A stretch of DNA of 64,000 nucleotides from an uncultured Bacteroidales bacterium (lineage in GTDB: Bacteria > Bacteroidota > Bacteroidia > Bacteroidales > Bacteroidaceae), in the NCBI GenBank assembly GCA_902798425.1, contig CADBWR010000010.1:18108-82107 (forward strand), read 5' to 3'. The notes under the pieces were generated by a model, which had not been told where the DNA came from, did not search any database, and saw only the letters and a list, made by a program, of their open reading frames with translations. Position 1 is the first letter of the stretch. Each line of letters opens with the position of its first letter. Shown here piece after piece: positions 30,062-37,555 of this stretch. The translations under genes were made by a program, and so were the position numbers.

Positions 30062-31360
30062 ATGAAGATAACCGCCATAGCAGGACGTAACGGCAGCGGT
30101 AAGACGCTGTATATAGACCAGCTGCGCAAGCAGTTGGCCAGCGACAAAGTGCGCTACATTGCGTTCACTGACTCGTACGGTGTCAATGTGGACGGGCAAT
30201 ACTACTTGCAGCTACGCTGGAACCAGCACGACATAGACCACGAGACACCAACAGTGGGTGACCAACTCCAGCGAGCTTATCTGTTGGCTGGTGAAGACAC
30301 GGAGGAGCGTAGAGCACAGCGCGACCAGCTATACCAGCTTTTCCACATGGATGAGTTTTTGGATAAATACATCATTACACTGTCGAGTGGCGAGTTGCGC
30401 AAGTTCCAACTGACAAAGACACTTTTTGCCAATCCGAAGCTGCTCATCATGGACAACCCGTTCATCGGACTGGATGCCGAGACGCGCGACCAGCTGAGAG
30501 ACTTGCTGAAACTGCTGGCTGTGGAAAGGGACATGGAGATCATGCTCGTTATGTCGAAGACGGACGACATACCTTCGTTTGTCGACGAGGTAAAATGGAT
30601 AGGCACACAGGAGACTGTTCCGCCTCACGTACTGTCGCCTTCTCAGCAGGAAGCCATCCTGTCACTTCCATATACTGACAACGACTACGACTGTCAGCAC
30701 GTCATCGACATGAAAAATGTATGTATACGCTATGGCGAAAGAACAATATTAAAAGACCTCAACTGGACAGTATGCAATGGAGAGCGCTGGGCATTGTCCG
30801 GACAAAATGGCAGCGGTAAGTCGACACTACTTTCTTTAGTATGTGCCGACAACCCGCAAAGCTATGCCTGCGATATCACACTCTTTGACCGTCCGCGCGG
30901 CTCGGGAGAAAGTATCTGGGACATCAAGAAGCATATCGGATATGTATCTCCAGAGATGCACCGATCATATAAACGTAACCTGCCTGCTATCCGAATTGTA
31001 GCCAGTGGACTGATGGACTCTATCGGACTATATGCCATCCCCGACCCGCAAGACTACGATAAGTGTCGTTGGTGGCTGGACATCTTTGGCATCGGGCACC
31101 TGGCAGACAAGCCATTCCTTCAGCTGTCCAGCGGTGAACAGCGACTGGTATTGCTGGCACGAGCTTTCGTGAAAGACCCGCAACTGCTGATACTGGACGA
31201 GCCGCTACACGGACTGGATTTGTGGAATAGACGTCTCACAAAAGACATTATCGAGACATTCTGTCAACGTAGGGGCAAGACGCTCATCATGGTGACACAC
31301 TATCAGGAGGAGCTTCCCAACATCATAACGAATCAATTATTCTTAAAGAAACAAATATGA
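30062..31360 (+). CDS. Soluble ABC protein with two ATPase domains (ModF/PhrA-like)
   Basis: 432-aa protein with two nucleotide-binding domains and no membrane helices. NBD1: GRNGSGKTL near residue 8, LSSGELRKFQLTK, LLIMDNPFIGLD. NBD2: GQNGSGKSTL near residue 245, LSSGEQRLVLLA, LLILDEPLHGLD. This resembles ModF of E. coli, named after molybdate but without a proven transport role. Alternatives are a partner of a transporter elsewhere or a regulator. The last bases overlap the next start (ATGA). Confidence 0.85.
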   Translation: MKITAIAGRNGSGKTLYIDQLRKQLASDKVRYIAFTDSYGVNVDGQYYLQLRWNQHDIDHETPTVGDQLQRAYLLAGEDTEERRAQRDQLYQLFHMDEFLDKYIITLSSGELRKFQLTKTLFANPKLLIMDNPFIGLDAETRDQLRDLLKLLAVERDMEIMLVMSKTDDIPSFVDEVKWIGTQETVPPHVLSPSQQEAILSLPYTDNDYDCQHVIDMKNVCIRYGERTILKDLNWTVCNGERWALSGQNGSGKSTLLSLVCADNPQSYACDITLFDRPRGSGESIWDIKKHIGYVSPEMHRSYKRNLPAIRIVASGLMDSIGLYAIPDPQDYDKCRWWLDIFGIGHLADKPFLQLSSGEQRLVLLARAFVKDPQLLILDEPLHGLDLWNRRLTKDIIETFCQRRGKTLIMVTHYQEELPNIITNQLFLKKQI

Positions 31361-31842
31361 AAAAACTGATATTATTCGCACTGCTGGCCATTGCTACCAG
31401 TGCACAGGCACAAGAGGCTTACAATGAATTACGCCAAAAGGCAAAGGCTATCGTTAGTGACCCCAAAACAAATACGGTGGTGAAGCAGATTAGCCAGTTT
31501 AAACTGGATGCGCTGAACTACATGGCCATCAAAATGCAGGAGACGATGCCCGACTCCAGCGTGACTTTCCTGGACAAGCAGGCTATCGCCATGGATAACT
31601 TCGTCAACTTCTACGTGGAGAAACTTATCGAGTCGACTAAACAGCCAAACGCACAGCAAGTAAAAATGATTAAGATGTTCATGGACGTGAGCTACTCGAA
31701 CCCGTTGTTCAACGATAAGGATACAGAGTTGGTGCTGAGCTATTATAACTCGGCAGAGAGCATGACACGCTTCTCACTGGACACTGACTGGCGTAAGGCA
31801 GTGGCAGCATTGGCTTACCTATATTATAATAAGGAGAAGTGA
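31357..31842 (+). CDS. Exported hypothetical protein
   Basis: 161-aa helical protein with a Sec signal peptide (MKKLILFALLAIATSAQA). The mature part is short helices, about residues 20-160, with no cysteines, metal motifs or repeats that I recognise. Its start lies inside the ATGA that ends the ABC protein gene, so the two are translated together. The pairing suggests a common envelope job, which is inference only. Confidence 0.75.
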   Translation: MKKLILFALLAIATSAQAQEAYNELRQKAKAIVSDPKTNTVVKQISQFKLDALNYMAIKMQETMPDSSVTFLDKQAIAMDNFVNFYVEKLIESTKQPNAQQVKMIKMFMDVSYSNPLFNDKDTELVLSYYNSAESMTRFSLDTDWRKAVAALAYLYYNKEK

Positions 31843-31874
31843 TTGGCACGATGTTTGCAACGAAAATTGTCAAA

Positions 31875-31890
31875 TAGTAAATCGTCAAAT
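31875..31890. repeat. 16-bp repeat TAGTAAATCGTCAAAT, copy 2
   Basis: Same 16 bases as at 30,041-30,056, here 12 bp before the GTG start of clpC and inside an A/T-rich leader with further GTCAAAT units. Confidence 0.6.
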
Positions 31891-31901
31891 TATTAATTAT
31901 A

Positions 31902-34460
31902 GTGACTAGTCAATTTTCATCAAAGGTATCTGAAGTCCTCGCCTTTTCACGCGAGGAGGCTACCCGACTGGCAAGCCACAGCGTGGGTCCAGAGCATTTG
32001 CTATTGGGACTGATGCGAAGCAAAGACGGGCCCGTACTTTATGTTTTCCAGCGATTGAACATCAATCCACTGGCTGTCAAGACGGCACTGGAGAGCAAGG
32101 TTCGTGAGGACGAGAAAGATATCCCCATCACCACATCTGAACTGGTGCTCAACGAGCAAGCCAGCAATATTCTGAAGTTGGCTGTGCTGGAGGCTCGGCT
32201 GCAACATACGACGAGGGTTGACGAGCAGCATCTGCTACTGGCCATCCTGCACGACCAAGCGGAGAATGGTGCCAAACAAGTATTGGAATTCAACAATATG
32301 AACTACGAAGACGTACTAACGCTACTGAGCGTTAAAGACAACATTAGCAACGTTAACAACGGTATTGGTATGCCCGAAGAGGACTACGAAGAGGAGGATA
32401 CCACAGCAAACGGCAACGCAATGGACAATGGTGCCACCAACGGCAAGGCGACAACTACGCAGCAACAGCAACAGAAGATGAAGTCGAAGACTCCTGTGCT
32501 GGACAATTTCGGTACGAACCTGACGGAAAGTGCCGCTCTGGGCAAACTTGACCCATGTATTGGCCGCGAGAATGAGATACAACGTGTCATCGAGATTCTG
32601 GGACGCAGAAAGAAGAACAACCCCATCCTCATCGGCGAGCCCGGTGTAGGTAAGAGTGCCATTGTTGAAGGACTGGCAGAGATGATTGTAATGCATCGTT
32701 GCTCGCCCATCTTATTTAATAAGCGCATCTACACGCTCGACATGACAGGTGTGGTAGCAGGTACCAAGTATCGTGGACAGTTTGAGGAGCGCATGAAGAT
32801 GTTGGTAAAGGAGTTGGAACAGAATCCTGATATCATCGTATTCATCGATGAGATACACACACTCATCGGAGCCGGTAGCACCCCTGGAAGCATGGATGCA
32901 GCCAACATTCTTAAACCGGCTCTGGCACGAGGGACCATACAGTGTATCGGAGCAACAACACTTGATGAATACCGCAACTCGATAGAAAAGGATGGCGCTT
33001 TAGAGCGACGTTTCCAAAAAGTGCAGGTGGAGCCAACAACCAACGAACAGACAGTGGAGATTTTGCGTAACATCCGTGGACGCTACGAATACTTCCACCA
33101 TGTCACTTATACAGACGAAGCACTGGCAGCATGTGTCAAACTGACAGACCGCTATGTCAGCGACCGTTTTATGCCTGACAAAGCCATTGATGCACTGGAC
33201 GAGGTAGGTTCGCGTGTACATCTGAGAACAGCGAACGTACCCCCCGAGATTACTGACAAAGAGGCAGAAATCAAATCTGTCAAGGAGAAGAAACAGGAGG
33301 CTGTCGGTAACCAAAACTTTGAACTGGCAGCCAGCTATCGTGATAGACAGACGGCTCTGGAGCGTGAGTTACAGGAGCTGAACAAAAAATGGCAAGACGG
33401 TGATGTGGACGTGCGTCCAACTATCACAGAGACAGAGGTAGCCGACGTTGTCAGTATGATGACAGGTATCCCCGTACAACGAATGGCTCAGGAAGAAGGA
33501 ATCCGCCTAAAGGGTATGAGTCAAGAGTTGAAGCAACATGTCATTGCTCAAGACAAAGCCATCGATAAGATGGTAAAAGCCATTCAGCGAAATCGTGTAG
33601 GACTGAAAGATCCCAATCATCCGATAGGTGCCTTTATGTTCCTTGGCCCTACAGGTGTTGGCAAGACGTATCTCGCAAAAAAACTGGCAGAGTTTATGTT
33701 TGGCTCGTCTGATGCACTGATACGTGTCGACATGTCGGAATATACGGAATCTTTCAATGTCAGCAGACTCATTGGAGCACCTCCGGGATATGTCGGATAC
33801 GAAGAGGGTGGACAGCTGACAGAACGTGTACGTCGTCATCCCTACTCTATCGTATTGCTCGATGAGATAGAAAAGGCGCACGGCAACGTCTTCAACCTGT
33901 TGCTACAGGTACTGGACGAAGGACGACTGACTGACGGCAATGGACGCTTTGTAGATTTCCGCAATACGGTTATCATCATGACGTCAAATGCAGGCACACG
34001 ACAACTGAAGGACTTCGGACGTGGTGTCGGATTCAATGTTGGTTCATCGTCCGCACTGATGCTTAACGAACAGGACAAGGAACACGCCCGACAGATAGTA
34101 CAAAAAGCACTGTCTAAGCAGTTCTCACCTGAATTTTTAAATCGTTTGGACGAAATCATTACCTTCGACCAATTGGATCTTGAAGCCATCAAACAGATTA
34201 TTGATGTGGAATTAAAGAGCCTTTACAAACGTATTGCCGACCTTGGCTACACCGTCAATCTCTCTGATGAGGCCAAGGCTTTTGTTGCCGAGAAGGGCTA
34301 CGACGTACAATTTGGCGCCCGCCCGCTGAAACGAGCGATACAAACCTATATCGAAGATGGCATTTCTGAGCTCATCGTCAACCAAGACATACAGCCAGGA
34401 AGTACCATTAATATAAATAAGGTACACGAGAAAGAAGAGTTGTCGTTCACTACTGCGTGA
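31902..34460 (+). CDS. clpC: Clp protease ATP-binding subunit ClpC
   Basis: 852-aa AAA+ unfoldase that feeds proteins to ClpP. The Clp N domain (about 1-150) is followed by a linker rich in Asn, Thr and Gln including a run of five Gln (about 160-200). AAA-1 has Walker A GEPGVGKS near 245; a UVR motif lies near 455-490 (NFELAASYRDRQ), which marks ClpC rather than ClpB; AAA-2 has GPTGVGKT near 582. The start is GTG at 31,902. A terminator stem overlaps its last seven codons. Confidence 0.94.
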   Translation: MTSQFSSKVSEVLAFSREEATRLASHSVGPEHLLLGLMRSKDGPVLYVFQRLNINPLAVKTALESKVREDEKDIPITTSELVLNEQASNILKLAVLEARLQHTTRVDEQHLLLAILHDQAENGAKQVLEFNNMNYEDVLTLLSVKDNISNVNNGIGMPEEDYEEEDTTANGNAMDNGATNGKATTTQQQQQKMKSKTPVLDNFGTNLTESAALGKLDPCIGRENEIQRVIEILGRRKKNNPILIGEPGVGKSAIVEGLAEMIVMHRCSPILFNKRIYTLDMTGVVAGTKYRGQFEERMKMLVKELEQNPDIIVFIDEIHTLIGAGSTPGSMDAANILKPALARGTIQCIGATTLDEYRNSIEKDGALERRFQKVQVEPTTNEQTVEILRNIRGRYEYFHHVTYTDEALAACVKLTDRYVSDRFMPDKAIDALDEVGSRVHLRTANVPPEITDKEAEIKSVKEKKQEAVGNQNFELAASYRDRQTALERELQELNKKWQDGDVDVRPTITETEVADVVSMMTGIPVQRMAQEEGIRLKGMSQELKQHVIAQDKAIDKMVKAIQRNRVGLKDPNHPIGAFMFLGPTGVGKTYLAKKLAEFMFGSSDALIRVDMSEYTESFNVSRLIGAPPGYVGYEEGGQLTERVRRHPYSIVLLDEIEKAHGNVFNLLLQVLDEGRLTDGNGRFVDFRNTVIIMTSNAGTRQLKDFGRGVGFNVGSSSALMLNEQDKEHARQIVQKALSKQFSPEFLNRLDEIITFDQLDLEAIKQIIDVELKSLYKRIADLGYTVNLSDEAKAFVAEKGYDVQFGARPLKRAIQTYIEDGISELIVNQDIQPGSTININKVHEKEELSFTTA

Positions 34461-34472
34461 ACGACAATTTTT
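34440..34472 (+). terminator. Terminator overlapping the 3' end of clpC
   Basis: TTGTCGTTCAC pairs perfectly with GTGAACGACAA around a 6-nt loop and is followed by five T. The stop codon at 34,458 lies inside the right arm, so the left arm is coding. Confidence 0.92.
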
Positions 34473-34531
34473 ATTATTGATACACTCACCTGGCAATTAT
34501 TGTTGTTATCGGACACAATCAAATAGCGTTA

Positions 34532-34573
34532 TTTTGTCGTTTTCACTTGATTTAAATCAATTAAATGACAAAA
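34532..34573. promoter_or_regulatory. Nested dyad upstream of the gdhA promoter
   Basis: A perfect 14-bp palindrome, TTGATTTAAATCAA at 34,547-34,560, sits within outer arms TTTTGTC (34,532-34,538) and GACAAAA (34,567-34,573). Its centre is about 55 bp upstream of the -33 box. It is placed for an activator or repressor of nitrogen metabolism. Confidence 0.5.
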
Positions 34574-34606
34574 AGTAAGCATTTTGAAGAAAAAAGTGAC
34601 GAAATG

Positions 34607-34638
34607 TTTGGTAGTTATATACTTTTGCTTTAATTTTG
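34607..34638 (+). promoter_or_regulatory. gdhA promoter
   Basis: TTTG at 34,607-34,610 and TAATTTTG at 34,631-34,638 are 20 bp apart, a full consensus match. A second -7-like TACTTTTG at 34,620-34,627 has no partner at the right spacing. The leader would be about 58 nt. Confidence 0.78.
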
Positions 34639-34702
34639 CAATCACAAAAACAAAGAACACATAGTTTCAATAGTATAATAACTCAAAAAACGTAAAAAGA
34701 TT

Positions 34703-36040
34703 ATGAATGCAGCACAAGTTGTAGAGGATCTGAAACAGAGATTTCCCAACGAGCCGGAGTACATCCAGGCCGTAAGTCAGGTACTTCCTACTATCGAGGA
34801 AGAGTACAACAAGCACCCTGAGTTCGAGAAGGCAAACCTTATCGAGCGTCTTTGCATCCCCGATCGCGTCATTGAATTCCGCGTAACATGGGTTGACGAC
34901 AAGGGTAACGTACAGACAAACATGGGTTATCGTATTCAGCACAACAACGCTATTGGCCCGTACAAAGGCGGTATCCGTTATCACAAGAGCGTAAACTTGG
35001 GTATTCTGAAGTTCCTCGCTTTCGAGCAGACTTTCAAGAACTCACTGACCACACTGCCTATGGGTGGCGGTAAGGGCGGTTCTGACTTCTCTCCACGTGG
35101 TAAGAGCGATGCTGAGGTAATGCGTTTCTGCCAGGCATTCATGAACGAGCTCTATCGTCACATTGGTCCTGATGAGGACGTACCTGCTGGAGATATCGGT
35201 GTCGGCGGTCGTGAGGTTGGCTACCTCTTCGGACAGTACAAGAAGCTGACACACCAGTTCCAGGGTGTGCTGACTGGTAAGGGTCTTAGCTTCGGTGGTT
35301 CACTGATTCGTCCTGAGGCTACTGGTTATGGTTGCGTTTACTTCTTGACATCTATGCTTGCTACTCGCGGCATCGACTTGAAGGGTAAGAAGGTACTGAT
35401 TTCTGGCTCAGGTAACGTAGCTCAGTATGCTACTGAGAAGTGCATCCAGCTGGGTGCTGTTCCCTTGACGCTCTCTGACTCAGATGGTTACATCTACGAT
35501 CCAGATGGTATTGACGAGGCTAAGTTGGCTTATGTGAAGGAGTTGAAGAACGTAGAGCGTGGACGTATTAAGGAATATGCTGAGGAGTATCCTAACGCTG
35601 TATATCACGCTGGTGAGCGTCCTTGGCACGAGAAGGCCGACATCGCTCTGCCTTGCGCCACACAGAACGAGATTAACGGTGAGCAGGCTCAGGCTCTCGT
35701 AGACAATGGCGTTATCGCTGTTGCTGAGGGTGCAAACATGCCTTCACTGCCTGAGGCAATCAAGATCTTCCAGGATAACAAACTGCTGTATGCTCCTGGT
35801 AAGGCTTCAAACGCTGGTGGTGTATCAGTATCTGGTCTTGAGATGTCACAGAACTCAGAGCGTCTGAGCTGGACTTCTAAGGAGGTTGATGATTACCTGA
35901 AGCGCATCATGAACGACATTCACGAGAACTGCGTCAAGTATGGTACTCAGGCTGATGGCTATATCAACTACGTGAAGGGTGCTAACGTAGCAGGCTTCAT
36001 GAAGGTTGCCAATGCCATGATGGCTCAGGGTATTGTATAA
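34703..36040 (+). CDS. gdhA: Glutamate dehydrogenase
   Basis: 445-aa hexameric-type enzyme interconverting glutamate and 2-oxoglutarate plus ammonia. Landmarks: YRIQHNNAIGPYKGGIRYH, LPMGGGKGGSDF with the catalytic-region Lys, CQAFMNELYRHIGPDEDVPAGDIGVG, and the nucleotide fold ISGSGNVAQYA. Length and motifs match the NADP-type bacterial GDH (about 445 aa). It is a single-gene unit with its own promoter and terminator and with consensus-like, highly expressed codon choice. Confidence 0.97.
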   Translation: MNAAQVVEDLKQRFPNEPEYIQAVSQVLPTIEEEYNKHPEFEKANLIERLCIPDRVIEFRVTWVDDKGNVQTNMGYRIQHNNAIGPYKGGIRYHKSVNLGILKFLAFEQTFKNSLTTLPMGGGKGGSDFSPRGKSDAEVMRFCQAFMNELYRHIGPDEDVPAGDIGVGGREVGYLFGQYKKLTHQFQGVLTGKGLSFGGSLIRPEATGYGCVYFLTSMLATRGIDLKGKKVLISGSGNVAQYATEKCIQLGAVPLTLSDSDGYIYDPDGIDEAKLAYVKELKNVERGRIKEYAEEYPNAVYHAGERPWHEKADIALPCATQNEINGEQAQALVDNGVIAVAEGANMPSLPEAIKIFQDNKLLYAPGKASNAGGVSVSGLEMSQNSERLSWTSKEVDDYLKRIMNDIHENCVKYGTQADGYINYVKGANVAGFMKVANAMMAQGIV

Positions 36041-36120
36041 GCTCGACGAAGTCAAGGTTATATGAATACTATGACCATGAGAATCGTATAACCGCATAAA
36101 AGCTACAATATTGTTGAAAG

Positions 36121-36155
36121 GATGCGATTTTCTTTGGAAAGTCGCATCTTTTTAT
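36121..36155 (+). terminator. Terminator after gdhA
   Basis: GATGCGATTTT pairs with AAAGTCGCATC with one mismatch around a 6-nt loop, followed by five T. Confidence 0.85.
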
Positions 36156-36167
36156 AATAATTTTTAC

Positions 36168-36175
36168 TACCTTTG
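36168..36175 (+). promoter_or_regulatory. serS promoter -7 element
   Basis: TACCTTTG, 27 bp before the serS start codon; no clear TTTG at the upstream position. Confidence 0.65.
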
Positions 36176-36202
36176 CAAGCAAAAACTTAAAAAAAGAAGA
36201 TT

Positions 36203-37522
36203 ATGCTTACATTGAAGCTCATTACTGAGGAAACTGACCGCGTTATTCGCGGCTTGGAGAAGAAACATTTCAAGAATGCTAAAGAGGCTATCGACGAAGT
36301 ACTGTCTGTTGACAAGAAGCGTCGTGAGGCTCAACAAGAACTCGACAAGAATCTGTCTGAAGCCAAGAAGATGGCTGCTCAGATTGGTGGTCTGATGAAG
36401 GAAGGCAAGAAGACTGAAGCAGATGCCATCAAGGAGCAAGTCTCTAAGATGAAGGATACCAACAAGCAGTTGGAAGAGACTATGAATCAGGCGCAGGAAG
36501 AGATGACTCGTCTGCTCTGCCAAATTCCAAACATACCATACGACGAAGTTCCTGAGGGTGCTGCCGCTGAAGACAATCATGTAGTAAAGAGCAACCTGAA
36601 GGAGTGCACCGTTAACGATACTGTAGGCAACTGGGATGTTAATCCTAAGTTGGGTATCGCCAATCCCCTGCCCCATTGGGAACTCGCCAAAAAGTATAAC
36701 CTCATCGATTTCGACCTGGGTGTGAAGATTACAGGTGCTGGTTTCCCTGTATATATTGGCAAAGGTGCTCGCCTGCAGCGTGCCCTCATCAATTTCTTCC
36801 TCGATGAGGCTCGCAAGAGCGGTTATACAGAAATCATGCCGCCTACAGTGGTCAACGCTGCCTCAGGCTATGGCACAGGTCAGTTGCCCGACAAAGAGGG
36901 TCAGATGTACCACTGCGAGGTAGATGACTTCTATCTCATCCCCACGGCCGAGGTTCCTGTCACCAATATCTATCGTGATGTTATCCTCGACGAGAAGGAC
37001 CTGCCAATTAAGAACTGTGCTTACACAGAGTGCTTCCGTCGTGAGGCAGGCAGCTATGGCAAGGACGTTCGCGGCCTGAACCGTCTGCATGAGTTCTCTA
37101 AGATTGAGATTGTACGCATCGACAAACCCGAGCACTCGAAAGAGAGCCATAAGGAGATGCTGGAACACGTAGAAGGATTGCTGAAGAAGTTGGAGCTTCC
37201 CTACCGCATTCTGCTGCTTTGCGGTGGCGATCAGTCATTTACGAGTTCTATCTGCTACGACTTCGAAGTATACTCAGAGGCTCAGGGGCGCTGGTTGGAG
37301 GTATCAAGCGTATCAAACTTCGATACCTATCAGGCTAATCGTCTGAAGTGCCGCTATCGCAATGCGGAGACCAAGAAGACCGAGCTCTGCCACACTCTTA
37401 ACGGATCTGCTTTAGCGCTTCCTCGCATTGTTGCCGCCCTGCTGGAGAACAACCAGACAGAGAATGGCATCAAGATTCCTGCAGCTCTCGTGCCATACAC
37501 AGGCTTCGAGGTAATTGATTAA
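36203..37522 (+). CDS. serS: Seryl-tRNA synthetase
   Basis: 439-aa class II synthetase. Residues 30-130 form the long coiled-coil tRNA-binding arm (many Lys, Glu and Gln). The catalytic core includes LPTAEVPVTNIY, FRREAGSYGKDVRGLNRLHEFSKIE (motif 2, GRDTRG-like position) and NGSALALPRIVAALLENNQ (motif 3). It is monocistronic or leads into the fusion gene 33 bp on. Confidence 0.97.
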   Translation: MLTLKLITEETDRVIRGLEKKHFKNAKEAIDEVLSVDKKRREAQQELDKNLSEAKKMAAQIGGLMKEGKKTEADAIKEQVSKMKDTNKQLEETMNQAQEEMTRLLCQIPNIPYDEVPEGAAAEDNHVVKSNLKECTVNDTVGNWDVNPKLGIANPLPHWELAKKYNLIDFDLGVKITGAGFPVYIGKGARLQRALINFFLDEARKSGYTEIMPPTVVNAASGYGTGQLPDKEGQMYHCEVDDFYLIPTAEVPVTNIYRDVILDEKDLPIKNCAYTECFRREAGSYGKDVRGLNRLHEFSKIEIVRIDKPEHSKESHKEMLEHVEGLLKKLELPYRILLLCGGDQSFTSSICYDFEVYSEAQGRWLEVSSVSNFDTYQANRLKCRYRNAETKKTELCHTLNGSALALPRIVAALLENNQTENGIKIPAALVPYTGFEVID

Positions 37523-37555
37523 AAATTACGCAAAAAGACACTAAACAAACAAGTC

